From positions 1 through 43,299 of the forward strand of contig CAZJUJ010000016.1 in the NCBI GenBank assembly GCA_964549135.1: a stretch of DNA of 43,299 nucleotides, in the 5' to 3' direction. Source of the DNA: RUG563 sp964549135 (GTDB lineage Bacteria; Bacillota; Clostridia; Christensenellales; Aristaeellaceae). Shown piece by piece: positions 8,882 through 16,753 of this stretch. How positions within the stretch are numbered: the first letter of the stretch is position 1; each line of letters starts with the position of its first letter. A program made the position numbers and the translations under genes. A model generated the notes under the pieces. It did not search any database. It was not told the origin of the DNA and saw only the letters and a program-made list of their open reading frames with translations.

Positions 8882-8895
8882 GCTTCCCTTCCCCC

Positions 8896-9843
8896 TTACC
8901 ACAGGCCATTCTGCCCTGCCGCCCGGGACAGACGATTGGCGGCCAGCAGAATCAGAGAATTGCAGACGGAATTGAAAATGCTGATGGTAGCCGAAAAGGA
9001 AAAATCGTTCCCGGTTGCCAGGCCTACCTTATAGGAATAGGTGGAAATCACCTCCGAACCCATCAGATTCTGGGCCGTCTGTAATGCATACACCTTTTCA
9101 TAGCCCACGCTGAAAAGAGAGCCGCAGCGCAGAATAAAGAGAATCATGATCGTGGGAATCAGAACAGGAAGATGAATATACCAGATTTTCTGGAGAGCAT
9201 TTGCCCCATCGATTCGGCTGGCCTCCACCAGCGCCTTATCCACCCCGGACAGCGCCGCCACATAGATGATGGTGCCCCAGCCCGTTTCCTGCCAAACGCC
9301 GGAAAGCACATAGATCCATTTAAACATTGCCGGCTTGGCCATGAAATGAATGGATTTTCCCCCCAACGCCGTCACCAGCTGATTGATAATACCCGTATTG
9401 GGGCTGAGAAACAGGGTGATCATGCCGCAAAGCACCACGGTGGAAATGAAATGGGGCGCATAGGAGACCGTCTGAAAGACCTTTCTGAAGCTTTCGTTTT
9501 CCATCTCATTCACCATCAGCGCTACCACAATGGGAACGGGAAAGCCTATGACCAGAGAAAGCACGCTGAGGGTCAGGGTGTTTTTCAGAATGATCGGAAA
9601 CCAATAGGAGGAAAACAGCCGATCAAAATTCTCAATGCCAACCCAGGCGCTGCCCAGAATGCCCCGCCTGGCGCTGTAATCCTTAAAGGCAATGGTAACG
9701 CCATACATTGGGCCATAGTGAAACAGCAGGATATAGCACAGCGCCGGCAGAAGCATCAGATACAATTGCCAGTGCCGCTTCAGGCAATCAAGACCGCCGC
9801 GGCTGGACTTCCGCCGCTGACTGACAGGGAAAGAAACAATCAT
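8896..9843 (-). CDS. Carbohydrate ABC permease, LplB type
   Basis: 315-residue permease, first gene of the sugar-uptake operon. It has about six membrane segments, the opening WQLYLMLLPALCYILLFHYGPMYG typical of LplB/YtcP partner proteins (split here as WQLYLMLLPAL and HYGPMYG), and the EAA motif EASRIDGANALQKIWYIHLP. The frame is open to 10026, reaching into an intergenic repeat, but the promoter at 9892-9920 lies inside that extension. The ATG at 9843 was therefore chosen, with GGAAAGG 9 bp upstream and a leader of about 40 nt. Confidence 0.9.
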   Translation of the reverse strand: MIVSFPVSQRRKSSRGGLDCLKRHWQLYLMLLPALCYILLFHYGPMYGVTIAFKDYSARRGILGSAWVGIENFDRLFSSYWFPIILKNTLTLSVLSLVIGFPVPIVVALMVNEMENESFRKVFQTVSYAPHFISTVVLCGMITLFLSPNTGIINQLVTALGGKSIHFMAKPAMFKWIYVLSGVWQETGWGTIIYVAALSGVDKALVEASRIDGANALQKIWYIHLPVLIPTIMILFILRCGSLFSVGYEKVYALQTAQNLMGSEVISTYSYKVGLATGNDFSFSATISIFNSVCNSLILLAANRLSRAAGQNGLW

Positions 9844-9878
9844 CCTTCTCATCCTTTCCGGAAACGCTGCATCGCTTT

Positions 9879-9892
9879 TGTTTTCGTTTTCA
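9879..9892 (-). promoter_or_regulatory. Candidate cre site (CcpA catabolite repression)
   Basis: On the minus strand TGAAAACGAAAACA, which fits the relaxed cre pattern (TGNAANCGNWNNCW) fully and the strict one with one mismatch. It begins at the last base of the -10 box, covering the start of transcription, where CcpA would block initiation of the sugar operon. Confidence 0.55.
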
Positions 9893-9920
9893 GTATAGCC
9901 TTGAGAAAAGCCTGTGTAAA
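9892..9920 (-). promoter_or_regulatory. Promoter of the sugar ABC operon
   Basis: On the minus strand TTTACA, 17-bp spacer, TATACT. Transcription would start near 9885, about 42 nt before the permease ATG at 9843. Confidence 0.8.
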
Positions 9921-9994
9921 GCGGCGGTTTTTGATCATTTCCGTACAGATCAAGGATGGCTACGCCCGAAAACCCAGGAGAAGGAACGGGATTT

Positions 9995-10291
9995 TTGCGG
10001 GAGAACCACTTTGGCATCAAAAGCACCCCGCACCCCCTGCAAAAACCAGTTCTGGATGAAACAATAATAAATCACATGCTTGAATGCCAGTGAAGCAAAA
10101 GGGAACAAGCAGAAATGAAGAAAACAGCAATGCTTTCACCAAACGTGAGCGCATTGCTGTTATTCTCTATGTTGCTATTCTTTTTTGCCGATCTGGCATT
10201 CAACTTGGCAAAGTTCACCCATGAATCATCCAGAGCCGGTTTTCGGGAGGGTGCGGGAGGGCGCTTTTGACGCAAAAGCATTCTCCCGCAA
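9995..10291. repeat. 300-bp palindromic intergenic element, copy A
   Basis: 297 bp starting TTGCGGGAG and ending CTCCCGCAA. End hairpins are built on a loop with TTTGG/TTTTGACGCAAAAG. Inside lie GGATGAAACA on the left and its inverted counterpart CATCCAGAGCCGG on the right. An 11-bp perfect inverted repeat TTGAATGCCAG (10080-10090) / CTGGCATTCAA (10193-10203) bounds a 124-bp centre with a further GCAATGC/GCATTGC pair. It holds no convincing gene. It occupies the gap between the sugar operon promoter and the 3' end of the gene at 10333. Copies B and C are at 17507-17805 and 30560-30860. Confidence 0.9.
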
Positions 10292-10332
10292 TGATTTCCC
10301 CTCCCCGTTTCCCCGGTTTTCGGGGCGGTGCG

Positions 10333-12819
10333 TCAGCCGTTGCCGAAGAGATCCAATTCCAGCAGCAGCACTTCGCCGGTAAAGGCATCCACATACGCCC
10401 AGCCCCGGGTATTAAATTCCTCGCTCGGTTCTTCCTGAAGCTGGTGGGTATCCTCCCCGGACAAAGCAGAGGATGTGCTTTGGTTGAGTTCCCTGCCCGG
10501 TTCATGAAACTGGATGAGCCAGCAGGGCGTTTCGGAATGCGGGCCTTTATTCCAGAGGAAGCTGGACACGCGCAGGGAATTCAGCCATTCCTCCTCCACC
10601 TGGCCCTGGCAATACTCCCGGAAGGCCGCTTCCGCGATTTTCACGGCCTCTTCCTGGCTGATAGTGCCCATTTCCCCGGCAAGCAGCATATAATCATTCT
10701 CATCCCCCGTTACCGGCGACCAACAGCGGAGAAGATAATACAGCGCGGCGGGGTTTTGGGGCCAGAACTGCTCCAGATTGCCCCCCACCTGGGCGGCAGG
10801 ATTGCCCGCCCGCCAGGTTTCCACATAGGCGTCAAAGGTATCGGGGGTGATGCCCATTTCCGTCATGATCTTTTCTGCATATTCCCAATGGCTTTCCGGG
10901 ATGGCCGCATCTCCCCAATACCAGGGCAGGCCATCAGGGCGGGGCGTGGACGTAGGCGCAGCGGCGGCGCTGTCCTGACCGGCAAGGATAGCATCCATAT
11001 CATCATTCCACAGGCCAAGGCCCAGCACGCTGCCATCCCCGGCATCCAGATAGGCATAGCCCAGCACGCCGCCGGTTTTATTCATCAGCGTAAACTGCCA
11101 GCAGTTCATATCCTTCTGCGGACGATTGAACCAGAAGGAAACGCCGCAGATCACATCCTCCATACTCAGATCCATTTCCCCCAGCACCTGGGAATACCTT
11201 TTTTCCCATTCCGCCCGGGCAATGGCCAGGGCCTCCGCCTGGGGCACATCGGTATCCGAGGGCAGACCGGGGAAGACGATATCCCCCTCCGCATAGATGT
11301 TATGCCAGTAGAAATCAATGGCCTGGGCCTCCAGCGGCCAGAAGAGGGAATCCTCGCCGTAATCCCGATACCAGGCATCCATCAGATCCCCGGCGGTATC
11401 GCCGTTATAATTCACGGCATCCAGCTTTTCCCAATACCAATCGGGGAATAGTTCGTTATACCACATCCAGGGCTTATGATCGGGGCGGACGGTAGGCCTG
11501 GCATGGACAGTGCCGGCCGAGGCGGCGGGCTTATTCTTTTCCCAATAGGCCTCCGTCACATAAATGCGCCATTCCTGGGAGGATTCAAAGCTGGTATCGC
11601 TGGCGGTGATTTCCCCGGTGCGGGCATCCATTTCAATGTAGGCGCGGCCAATGCGGTTTTTCTCGCGATCCACCACAACCATGGTTTTCCAGACAGGGCC
11701 GTTTTCCCCCTCCATCAGGATCACCGGCATGCCGGAGCTATACAATTCATTCAGCGGATAATCCTTCATGAAATCCCGGGCGATCCGCCTGGCCTCATCG
11801 GCGGAAATCATGCTGGCCTCATCATAGGTAAGGTAGGTCTGATACAGAACATGCTTTTCCCGGGCCAGCACGCTGTTTTCCCCCTCGGTATCGATCCGAT
11901 GCCTGAGCGCCTTCTGGAATTCCTGCAATAGCTCATTGGTCCATTGGGTCTGGCCGTAGCCATTGCCATAAACCCAGGCAAAGCGATCGGAAATGAATTG
12001 CCCGTTCATCTGGGAGGAGGAGGCATAGATGCCGCCGCACATGGAATGGCTTTCAATCGTGCCATCCTGGGCCATGGTCAGATAATAGATATTGGAGGTC
12101 AGATCCAGGGCCTCAAATTCCAGATACCATTCCCGGGTCTTCAGATAGGGATTGACGATGGTTTCGGTATACTGCATATGCAGCCGGTAATGCTCCGGAT
12201 CGGTCAGATCGGCCGTTTCGCCATAGGTCTGCTGAAGGAAGGCAATGGCCTTTTCCAGCGCCTCCTGCTGGGAAAGCTCATCCTCCCCCTCGGGGAGAAC
12301 ATTGGCGATGTGCCCATCCCCCTGGCCGCAGGCCTCCAGCATTTCTTCATACCAATGCTGCACCTCCAGGGGCCATGCGGAGGGATAGAAGCCGTATTCG
12401 GTCTTGAGGAAGACGCGCATGAGTTCTTCCTTGTATTCTCCATCCTCCGATTGCTCCAGCCGGGCCAGAATATTTTCGGGCAGATGGATATTGTTTTCCT
12501 CGGCGATGCGCAGAATTTCCTGCAGCTGCGCATCGGTATAGCGATCCTCCTCCTGATTCTGACGGGCCATGGGGGCCATGATCTGATCCACGAAATCCCT
12601 GCTGCCCAGCAGGGCGGCGGCCAGCGCGCTGACAGCCAGCAGCATCAGCACCAGCGCCAGCACCAGGCCGACGGAAATCTTTCTTTTCATAACAGGCGTT
12701 TCCTTTCTTTGCTCGGGCAGATGCCTGATCATATCGCGCATCTGCTGTTCAAAATCCTGGGGGATGGAAGGGAGCGCGGCGTTTACGGTTTCCTGATTGA
12801 TTTTCATTACCCGCTTCAT
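10333..12819 (-). CDS. Large membrane-anchored protein paired with an ECF sigma factor (possible anti-sigma factor)
   Basis: 828 residues: about 45 cytoplasmic residues, one membrane helix (about 46-70) and a very large, Trp- and acid-rich extracellular part. The extracellular part seems to hold three diverged copies of one module, near 140-205, 490-555 and 683-750. Each has a WP-Leu/Gln motif followed by a Tyr/Trp-rich stretch and then a Q/E-EAL-IA helix, as in WPLEVQHWYEE, WPLEAQAIDFYWH and WPQNPAALYYLLR. The module recalls PepSY-type domains, but I cannot assign it. The ATG overlaps the sigma stop codon (ATGA) with GGAGG 10 bp upstream. Gene pairing, topology and the short cytoplasmic tail suggest an anti-sigma role; that is inference. 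Confidence 0.7.
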   Translation of the reverse strand: MKRVMKINQETVNAALPSIPQDFEQQMRDMIRHLPEQRKETPVMKRKISVGLVLALVLMLLAVSALAAALLGSRDFVDQIMAPMARQNQEEDRYTDAQLQEILRIAEENNIHLPENILARLEQSEDGEYKEELMRVFLKTEYGFYPSAWPLEVQHWYEEMLEACGQGDGHIANVLPEGEDELSQQEALEKAIAFLQQTYGETADLTDPEHYRLHMQYTETIVNPYLKTREWYLEFEALDLTSNIYYLTMAQDGTIESHSMCGGIYASSSQMNGQFISDRFAWVYGNGYGQTQWTNELLQEFQKALRHRIDTEGENSVLAREKHVLYQTYLTYDEASMISADEARRIARDFMKDYPLNELYSSGMPVILMEGENGPVWKTMVVVDREKNRIGRAYIEMDARTGEITASDTSFESSQEWRIYVTEAYWEKNKPAASAGTVHARPTVRPDHKPWMWYNELFPDWYWEKLDAVNYNGDTAGDLMDAWYRDYGEDSLFWPLEAQAIDFYWHNIYAEGDIVFPGLPSDTDVPQAEALAIARAEWEKRYSQVLGEMDLSMEDVICGVSFWFNRPQKDMNCWQFTLMNKTGGVLGYAYLDAGDGSVLGLGLWNDDMDAILAGQDSAAAAPTSTPRPDGLPWYWGDAAIPESHWEYAEKIMTEMGITPDTFDAYVETWRAGNPAAQVGGNLEQFWPQNPAALYYLLRCWSPVTGDENDYMLLAGEMGTISQEEAVKIAEAAFREYCQGQVEEEWLNSLRVSSFLWNKGPHSETPCWLIQFHEPGRELNQSTSSALSGEDTHQLQEEPSEEFNTRGWAYVDAFTGEVLLLELDLFGNG

Positions 12820-13289
12820 TCAAACATCACCTCCCGATCCAGCATTTTGCGTAAGGCCTTCCGCGCACGATGAAGCCTGCTTTTGAATGTAGTCACCGGT
12901 ATGCCAAGGGCCATGGCCCCCTCCTTTTCGGATGCGCCCTGCAGGTATTTCACCAATACCGGCAGGCGCAATTTCTCCGGAAGGGCATGAATGGCAGCAT
13001 ATAGATCGGTGTAATCGGAAGCCTGGGTTTCATCCCGGGGTGGCGTCTCCACGGGAAATACCCGCATCCGATGCCGCTGGATATTATGGCATTCATTGAT
13101 GAGGATGCGGGTCAGATACCAGCGGAACATGCCCTCCCGGGCCGCCTCCCGCTTTTCCCAGCCCTTGAGCAGGGCCTGCTGCACCGCATCCCGGGCATCC
13201 GCCTCCTGGCGGAGCATGCCCATGGCGATTTTGTATAGCGGCTGCAATGATTCCTCCGCAACGCGCTCGTATTCCTGGCGATCGGCCAA
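12816..13289 (-). CDS. ECF-type RNA polymerase sigma factor
   Basis: 157-residue sigma factor with region 2 (about 10-75, with EADARDAVQQALLKGWEKR) and region 4 (about 105-150, with LPEKLRLPVLVKYLQGASEKE and the recognition helix IPVTTFKSRLHRARKAL). There is no region 1 or 3, which defines the ECF group. The start is a TTG at 13289 with GGGAGG 8 bp upstream. It overlaps the membrane-protein gene by 4 bp. The upstream ECF-type promoter at 13341-13367 suggests that it drives its own operon. Confidence 0.9.
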   Translation of the reverse strand: MADRQEYERVAEESLQPLYKIAMGMLRQEADARDAVQQALLKGWEKREAAREGMFRWYLTRILINECHNIQRHRMRVFPVETPPRDETQASDYTDLYAAIHALPEKLRLPVLVKYLQGASEKEGAMALGIPVTTFKSRLHRARKALRKMLDREVMFE

Positions 13290-13340
13290 TGGAATGGCCT
13301 CCCTTCAAAAGCAGTGTGTTGAGTACTCTCACAATGAAAA

Positions 13341-13367
13341 GACGGAGGAAACAGGCAAAAGGTTTCC
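13341..13367 (-). promoter_or_regulatory. ECF-type promoter, probably autoregulatory
   Basis: On the minus strand GGAAAC, 17 bp, CGTC. This is the GAAC-like -35 and CGTC -10 pattern known for SigX/SigM/SigW-like factors. It lies about 50 bp before the sigma start codon. No competing sigma-A promoter was seen. Confidence 0.65.
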
Positions 13368-13419
13368 ACCGCCGGAAAAATTTTTTTATTTTTTTCGCGT
13401 GCCCCTGCATCGCCCCGGG

Positions 13420-13947
13420 CTATCGCATGGCCCCTGCCTTTTCCAGCGCCCGAACCAGGGGCGGAATCACCAGCAGCTGGCAGACAATGCCCGGCCAGGC
13501 ATTGAATAGCGCCCCGGCCAGAAAGGCATGGAGGGTAAAGGCAGAGGTGCCAAAGGCCGTCAGAAGATACCGCACCGCGCCCCAGGCCAGCCGGCCCAGC
13601 AGCATGGCCAGTATTAACGAAAGATAGAGGCCGCGCACATTCCGGGAAAAGCGGCGATACAAGACCCCCGATGCGGCCCCGTACACCGCCAGTTCCGCCA
13701 TCATGCCCGCCCCGCTGGGGAAAAGGGGCGGCATGCCAAAGAGCAGAAAGCGCAGCGGCGGCGCAAGCAGCCCCACCAGCAGCGCCGAGGGCCAGCCGCA
13801 CACAAACCCGCAGAGCAGCACCGGGATATGCATGGGCGCCAGCTGGCTGCCGATTTCGGGAATCTGGCCGGTAATCAGGGGCAGAATCATGCACAGCGCC
13901 AGGCACACCCCGGAAAAAACCAGCCGCCTTACCTGCATTTTCTTCAT
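13420..13947 (-). CDS. ECF-transporter substrate-binding S component
   Basis: 175-residue membrane protein with about six membrane segments. It belongs to the energy-coupling-factor S components (vitamin and micronutrient uptake), recognised by the segment SQLAPMHIPVLLCGFVCG followed by GLLAPPLRFLLFGMPPLFP. The vitamin cannot be named from this sequence. No EcfA or EcfT genes are adjacent, so it probably shares an energising module encoded elsewhere (group II type). GAGGAGG lies 7 bp before the ATG. A strong promoter and a structured leader with a terminator precede it, suggesting control by the transported compound or a product of it. Confidence 0.85.
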   Translation of the reverse strand: MKKMQVRRLVFSGVCLALCMILPLITGQIPEIGSQLAPMHIPVLLCGFVCGWPSALLVGLLAPPLRFLLFGMPPLFPSGAGMMAELAVYGAASGVLYRRFSRNVRGLYLSLILAMLLGRLAWGAVRYLLTAFGTSAFTLHAFLAGALFNAWPGIVCQLLVIPPLVRALEKAGAMR

Positions 13948-13964
13948 ATGGCATCCTCCTCAAT

Positions 13965-14000
13965 AAAAAAAGGCACGCGCCGCCCAGGCGGCCATGCCTT
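13965..14000 (-). terminator. Intrinsic terminator in the S-component leader
   Basis: Stem of about 13 bp with one bulge (AGGCATG-GCCGCC against GCGGC-GCGTGCCT) followed by seven U residues. It ends 17 bp before the S-component start codon, so it can only act as an attenuator of that gene. Confidence 0.85.
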
Positions 14001-14092
14001 CATGACATCCGTTTTTCTAAGAGTAATTCCCTCCGGTCTGCATCCCGGGCTTCTGCCCGGCCCGCATGCTTCCTGCATGGGGCTGCCGGAAT
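14001..14092 (-). ncRNA. Candidate riboswitch aptamer of unassigned class
   Basis: Transcription from the promoter at 14099-14127 would start near 14092 with ATTCCGG, which can pair with GGGAAT (near 14025-14030) as a closing stem. Inside are two hairpins: GCCC-ATGC/GCAT-GGGC (14060-14083) and a perfect CCGGGC/GCCCGG with a 4-nt loop (14045-14060). This gives a three-way junction, followed by an A-rich single-stranded stretch (TTAGAAAAACGGATG) and then the terminator. I find no TPP CTGAGA, FMN, preQ1-I, THF-I or cobalamin box signatures. Promoter, junction RNA, terminator and vitamin-transporter gene together make a riboswitch likely. Confidence 0.6.
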
Positions 14093-14098
14093 GGAATG

Positions 14099-14127
14099 AT
14101 TATACTATGCCGTCAGCCCTTTGTCAA
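14099..14127 (-). promoter_or_regulatory. Consensus promoter of the S-component gene
   Basis: Perfect TTGACA, 17 bp, TATAAT on the minus strand. The -35 box lies inside the last codons of the DUF3842 gene (stop at 14113). Confidence 0.9.
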
Positions 14128-14526
14128 GGCCGAAAGATAAGCTGCGGTTTCCTCCGTCAGGGCGCGCAGGGAAAGATCGCCCACCCCCACAATGATATTA
14201 TTGCAATGATTCACCGGCAGCAGCAGCTTTTTCGCCCGGCTCTGCCCAATCGCCTGGGCCATTCTGGGGGTAATTTCGCCCAGCAGAGAATCGGCGATGG
14301 CAATGCCCACCGGCCCCGCGATCACATCCGCATCCCGGCAGCAGACCACCACCGCGTTTTCCCCCGTAGCCGCCTGATCGGCCCCGGCCCGGAGCATGGC
14401 GGCGGTGGCGCTGGCATTGGCCCCCACGGCGGTAATGCGGCAGGGAATGGCAGCGGCCCGAACGGCCTCCACCAATTGGCGGCCAATGCCGCCCCCCTGG
14501 CCATCCACAATCAGCAAATTCAGCAT
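14113..14526 (-). CDS. DUF3842 family protein
   Basis: 137-residue protein starting MLNLLIVDGQGGGIGRQLV, with a Rossmann-like glycine-rich loop. It includes TAVGANASATAAMLRAGA, and later GPVGIAIADSLLGEITP. This is the DUF3842 family found in Clostridia; its function is unknown, though a nucleotide-binding fold is likely. The ATG at 14526 has AAGGAGGAGG just upstream; longer readings run into the preceding terminator and the upstream gene. Its 3' end contains the -35 box of the next transcription unit. Confidence 0.85.
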   Translation of the reverse strand: MLNLLIVDGQGGGIGRQLVEAVRAAAIPCRITAVGANASATAAMLRAGADQAATGENAVVVCCRDADVIAGPVGIAIADSLLGEITPRMAQAIGQSRAKKLLLPVNHCNNIIVGVGDLSLRALTEETAAYLSALTKG

Positions 14527-14545
14527 CTGTGCCTCCTCCTTCTGC

Positions 14546-14576
14546 AAAAAACAGGCCGGAGCGCGCGCTCCGGCCC
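14546..14576 (-). terminator. Terminator of the CARDB-like gene
   Basis: 22-bp perfect palindrome GGCCGGAGCGC/GCGCTCCGGCC followed by TGTTTTTT on the minus strand, 20-50 bp after the stop codon of the gene at 14597. Confidence 0.85.
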
Positions 14577-14596
14577 GAATGTTTTCCTTCGATGGC

Positions 14597-16576
14597 TTAT
14601 TCTCCGTCCTCCGTCCGCTGGGCGCGGCGGCGGCGGCGACGGGAATTATCCTCCTCCCTGGCCTCCTCATGGGCGGCGGCCAGGCGGCCCTCCACGGGAT
14701 CAGCGGCCTCCGCCGCCACATCCTCTTCCGTCACATCCAGCGTCGGGGCGTCGTCGCTCTGGGCGGCGCTCACCCGGGAGACCCTGTATCCGCCCTCGCC
14801 GTCAGCAGCCGGCATTTTTTCCGCCGCCGGGGCAGGGGGGGCATCCGCCTCCACAATGGGCTTCACCAGCTTTTCGTGGGGCAGGGCCGGGGCTTCCTCC
14901 TCTTCGGCCCGGTAGGTTTCCTCTACCTGCATTTCCTCGTCCTCGGCATCCTCCTGGGCAGGCTCGGTATAATCCCGGCGCTCGGCCAATTCCAGATGAT
15001 CATAGGCCGCCTTGGATTTGCCCTTCTTATAGAGGCGCACCCCGGTGCTGACGGCAAACAGCACCAGCACCGCCAGGAAAATCGCCCCGATAATGGCGCC
15101 CAGGGTCATCAGCGCGCTGCGGGCCTGGAGCATGAAGGGCTCCGCCGGGGCAGCGGTGGCCAATACGGGCGGGGCCACGGTAACCACCGGCACCTGGGTG
15201 GGCGCCTGGGTGGGCTGGGCATAGACCAGCTGCAGGGTATTGGAATCAAAGGTGACGGTATTCTGCAGGGTATCCTTCAGCGATGCGGTAAAGCGGAATT
15301 TGCCCGCCTGGGAAACCGTCACATCCCGGGTCAGCACGATGCTGGCCCCGGGCTCCAGAGAGGGAATGGTATAGATGAAGGTATCGCCGTGGTAGATGTT
15401 GATCTTTTCGGCCTTGACGTTGCTGTTATTGGTCACGGTGAGATGGAAGCGCACATCCGCCGGGGTCTGATGGATGGCCTCCTGCTCGCTGGTAAGATTC
15501 AGGGTCAGCAGCAGCGTATTTTCCGGATCGAAGACGCCGATGGTCAACTCGCCCGCGCTGAGGCTCTTGGTTTCGCCGGTGTTATCCGGCAGGCTGGCGG
15601 TCACCTTGAAGGTGGTGGGCTCCATCAGGATAAATTCCTTTTCCTCCACCACCGTCTGCCCGGCAGGAATGGAAAGATTCGTCAGAATCTCGCCCTTGCC
15701 GGCGTCCGTCACGGTAACATTGGAATAGGATACGTTGCCCGCATTGGTAAAGGTTACCACCAGCCGGGCGGCCTCGCCGATATTGATGCCGGCGGAGGGC
15801 GAGGAAAGCTCAATCTTCAGATTGGGCTGGGCCAGAGGAATAACGGCCTCCCCCACCTTTTCGGTCAGGGTCTTGGCGGCATTGGCGGCCTTATAGGTGA
15901 TTTCGGCGCTACTCTTGAGATCGGCATTGCCGATGCGGGAGGTAAAGGTCAGGGTGGTCTTTTCGCCCACGCCCAGGGTCTTTACCGTCTGGGCGGTCTT
16001 GGAGATATTCTCCTTCACCCGAATATCCTTTAAATCCACATTGCCGCTGTTGTAAAGCTCATAGACAACGGTTGCCTGGCTGCCGCTGCGCACCACTTCG
16101 GGGGTGATGCTGCGGCTGACGGTGAGCTTTACCCTTTCGCCGGTAAATTCCACCCGGGCCACGGCCTCGCGGCTGAATTCCACCAGTTCGCCGCTCTCAT
16201 CCTCCAGATGATATTTGAGGGTATAGGAAAATTCCCCGGCATCCAGTTCTGCCTGGGTCACATTCCATTTGCCCTCCCAGGAACGGAAGGCCCCCGCCTT
16301 GAGGAGATAGGTGCCCCCATCCCCAAAGGAAGAAACCACGTTTCCCGCCGGGTCATACAATTCCACCGGATACTTCATATCCGTGCTTCCGGTGTTGGCC
16401 ACCCGCAGCGTCACCTTCACTTCGCCCGGCTCCGTCAGACGCTGGGGATCCACCTGGATGGTAAAATCAATGGGATCCTCCGCAGCCAGCGCCGCAGCCG
16501 CCCCCATAGAGAAAAGAAACACCAAAAGGATCAGCGCCAGGCGCATCAGGCGCCCCTGTTTCTGGGCAAGCATCAT
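14597..16576 (-). CDS. Surface protein with tandem CARDB/NEW3-like beta domains
   Basis: 659-residue protein with an N-terminal signal or anchor helix and about four immunoglobulin-like CARDB domains. Repeated cores of the type VTLRVANTGSTD, VVYELYNSGNVDLKDI, VVTFTNAGNVSYSNV and FHLTVTNNSNVKAEKI sit between about residues 30 and 460. A Pro/Thr/Ala linker and a membrane helix (about 505-530) follow. The cytoplasmic tail is about 125 residues, strongly acidic, and ends in an Arg cluster (NSRRRRRRAQ). The architecture resembles COG1361 surface proteins; a binding partner is unknown. The ATG at 16576 was chosen because GGAGGGAGG precedes it. Confidence 0.8.
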   Translation of the reverse strand: MMLAQKQGRLMRLALILLVFLFSMGAAAALAAEDPIDFTIQVDPQRLTEPGEVKVTLRVANTGSTDMKYPVELYDPAGNVVSSFGDGGTYLLKAGAFRSWEGKWNVTQAELDAGEFSYTLKYHLEDESGELVEFSREAVARVEFTGERVKLTVSRSITPEVVRSGSQATVVYELYNSGNVDLKDIRVKENISKTAQTVKTLGVGEKTTLTFTSRIGNADLKSSAEITYKAANAAKTLTEKVGEAVIPLAQPNLKIELSSPSAGINIGEAARLVVTFTNAGNVSYSNVTVTDAGKGEILTNLSIPAGQTVVEEKEFILMEPTTFKVTASLPDNTGETKSLSAGELTIGVFDPENTLLLTLNLTSEQEAIHQTPADVRFHLTVTNNSNVKAEKINIYHGDTFIYTIPSLEPGASIVLTRDVTVSQAGKFRFTASLKDTLQNTVTFDSNTLQLVYAQPTQAPTQVPVVTVAPPVLATAAPAEPFMLQARSALMTLGAIIGAIFLAVLVLFAVSTGVRLYKKGKSKAAYDHLELAERRDYTEPAQEDAEDEEMQVEETYRAEEEEAPALPHEKLVKPIVEADAPPAPAAEKMPAADGEGGYRVSRVSAAQSDDAPTLDVTEEDVAAEAADPVEGRLAAAHEEAREEDNSRRRRRRAQRTEDGE

Positions 16577-16639
16577 TGCCCTCCCTCCTTCCAAATGCAT
16601 GGACGCGCCATGCGGGGAGAAAAATATCTACTCTATAGC

Positions 16640-16668
16640 ATTTTAGAGCAAGAACGCGCCGATGTCAA
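16640..16668 (-). promoter_or_regulatory. Promoter of the CARDB-like gene
   Basis: TTGACA, 17 bp, TAAAAT on the minus strand, about 64 bp before the start codon. Confidence 0.75.
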
Positions 16669-16753
16669 GCAAAGGGCGCGTTTTCCTTTTCAGGAACCGG
16701 AAATTTTACAGTTTTTCTGCTGTTCCGCCTGTTTTTTCCTGTCATGCGCGCCG

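Noticed and set aside
9995..10291. Palindromic element considered as an insertion sequence
   Set aside because: It is too short for a transposase and no transposase frame is seen in any of the three copies.
13965..14092. Leader considered as TPP, FMN, preQ1-I, THF-I or cobalamin riboswitch
   Set aside because: None of the conserved boxes of these classes is visible; assigned as unknown class.
14396..16033. Open frame of 545 codons opposite the CARDB-like gene
   Set aside because: Gly/His/Gln-rich shadow frame; the minus-strand gene has a promoter, ribosome site, domains and terminator.
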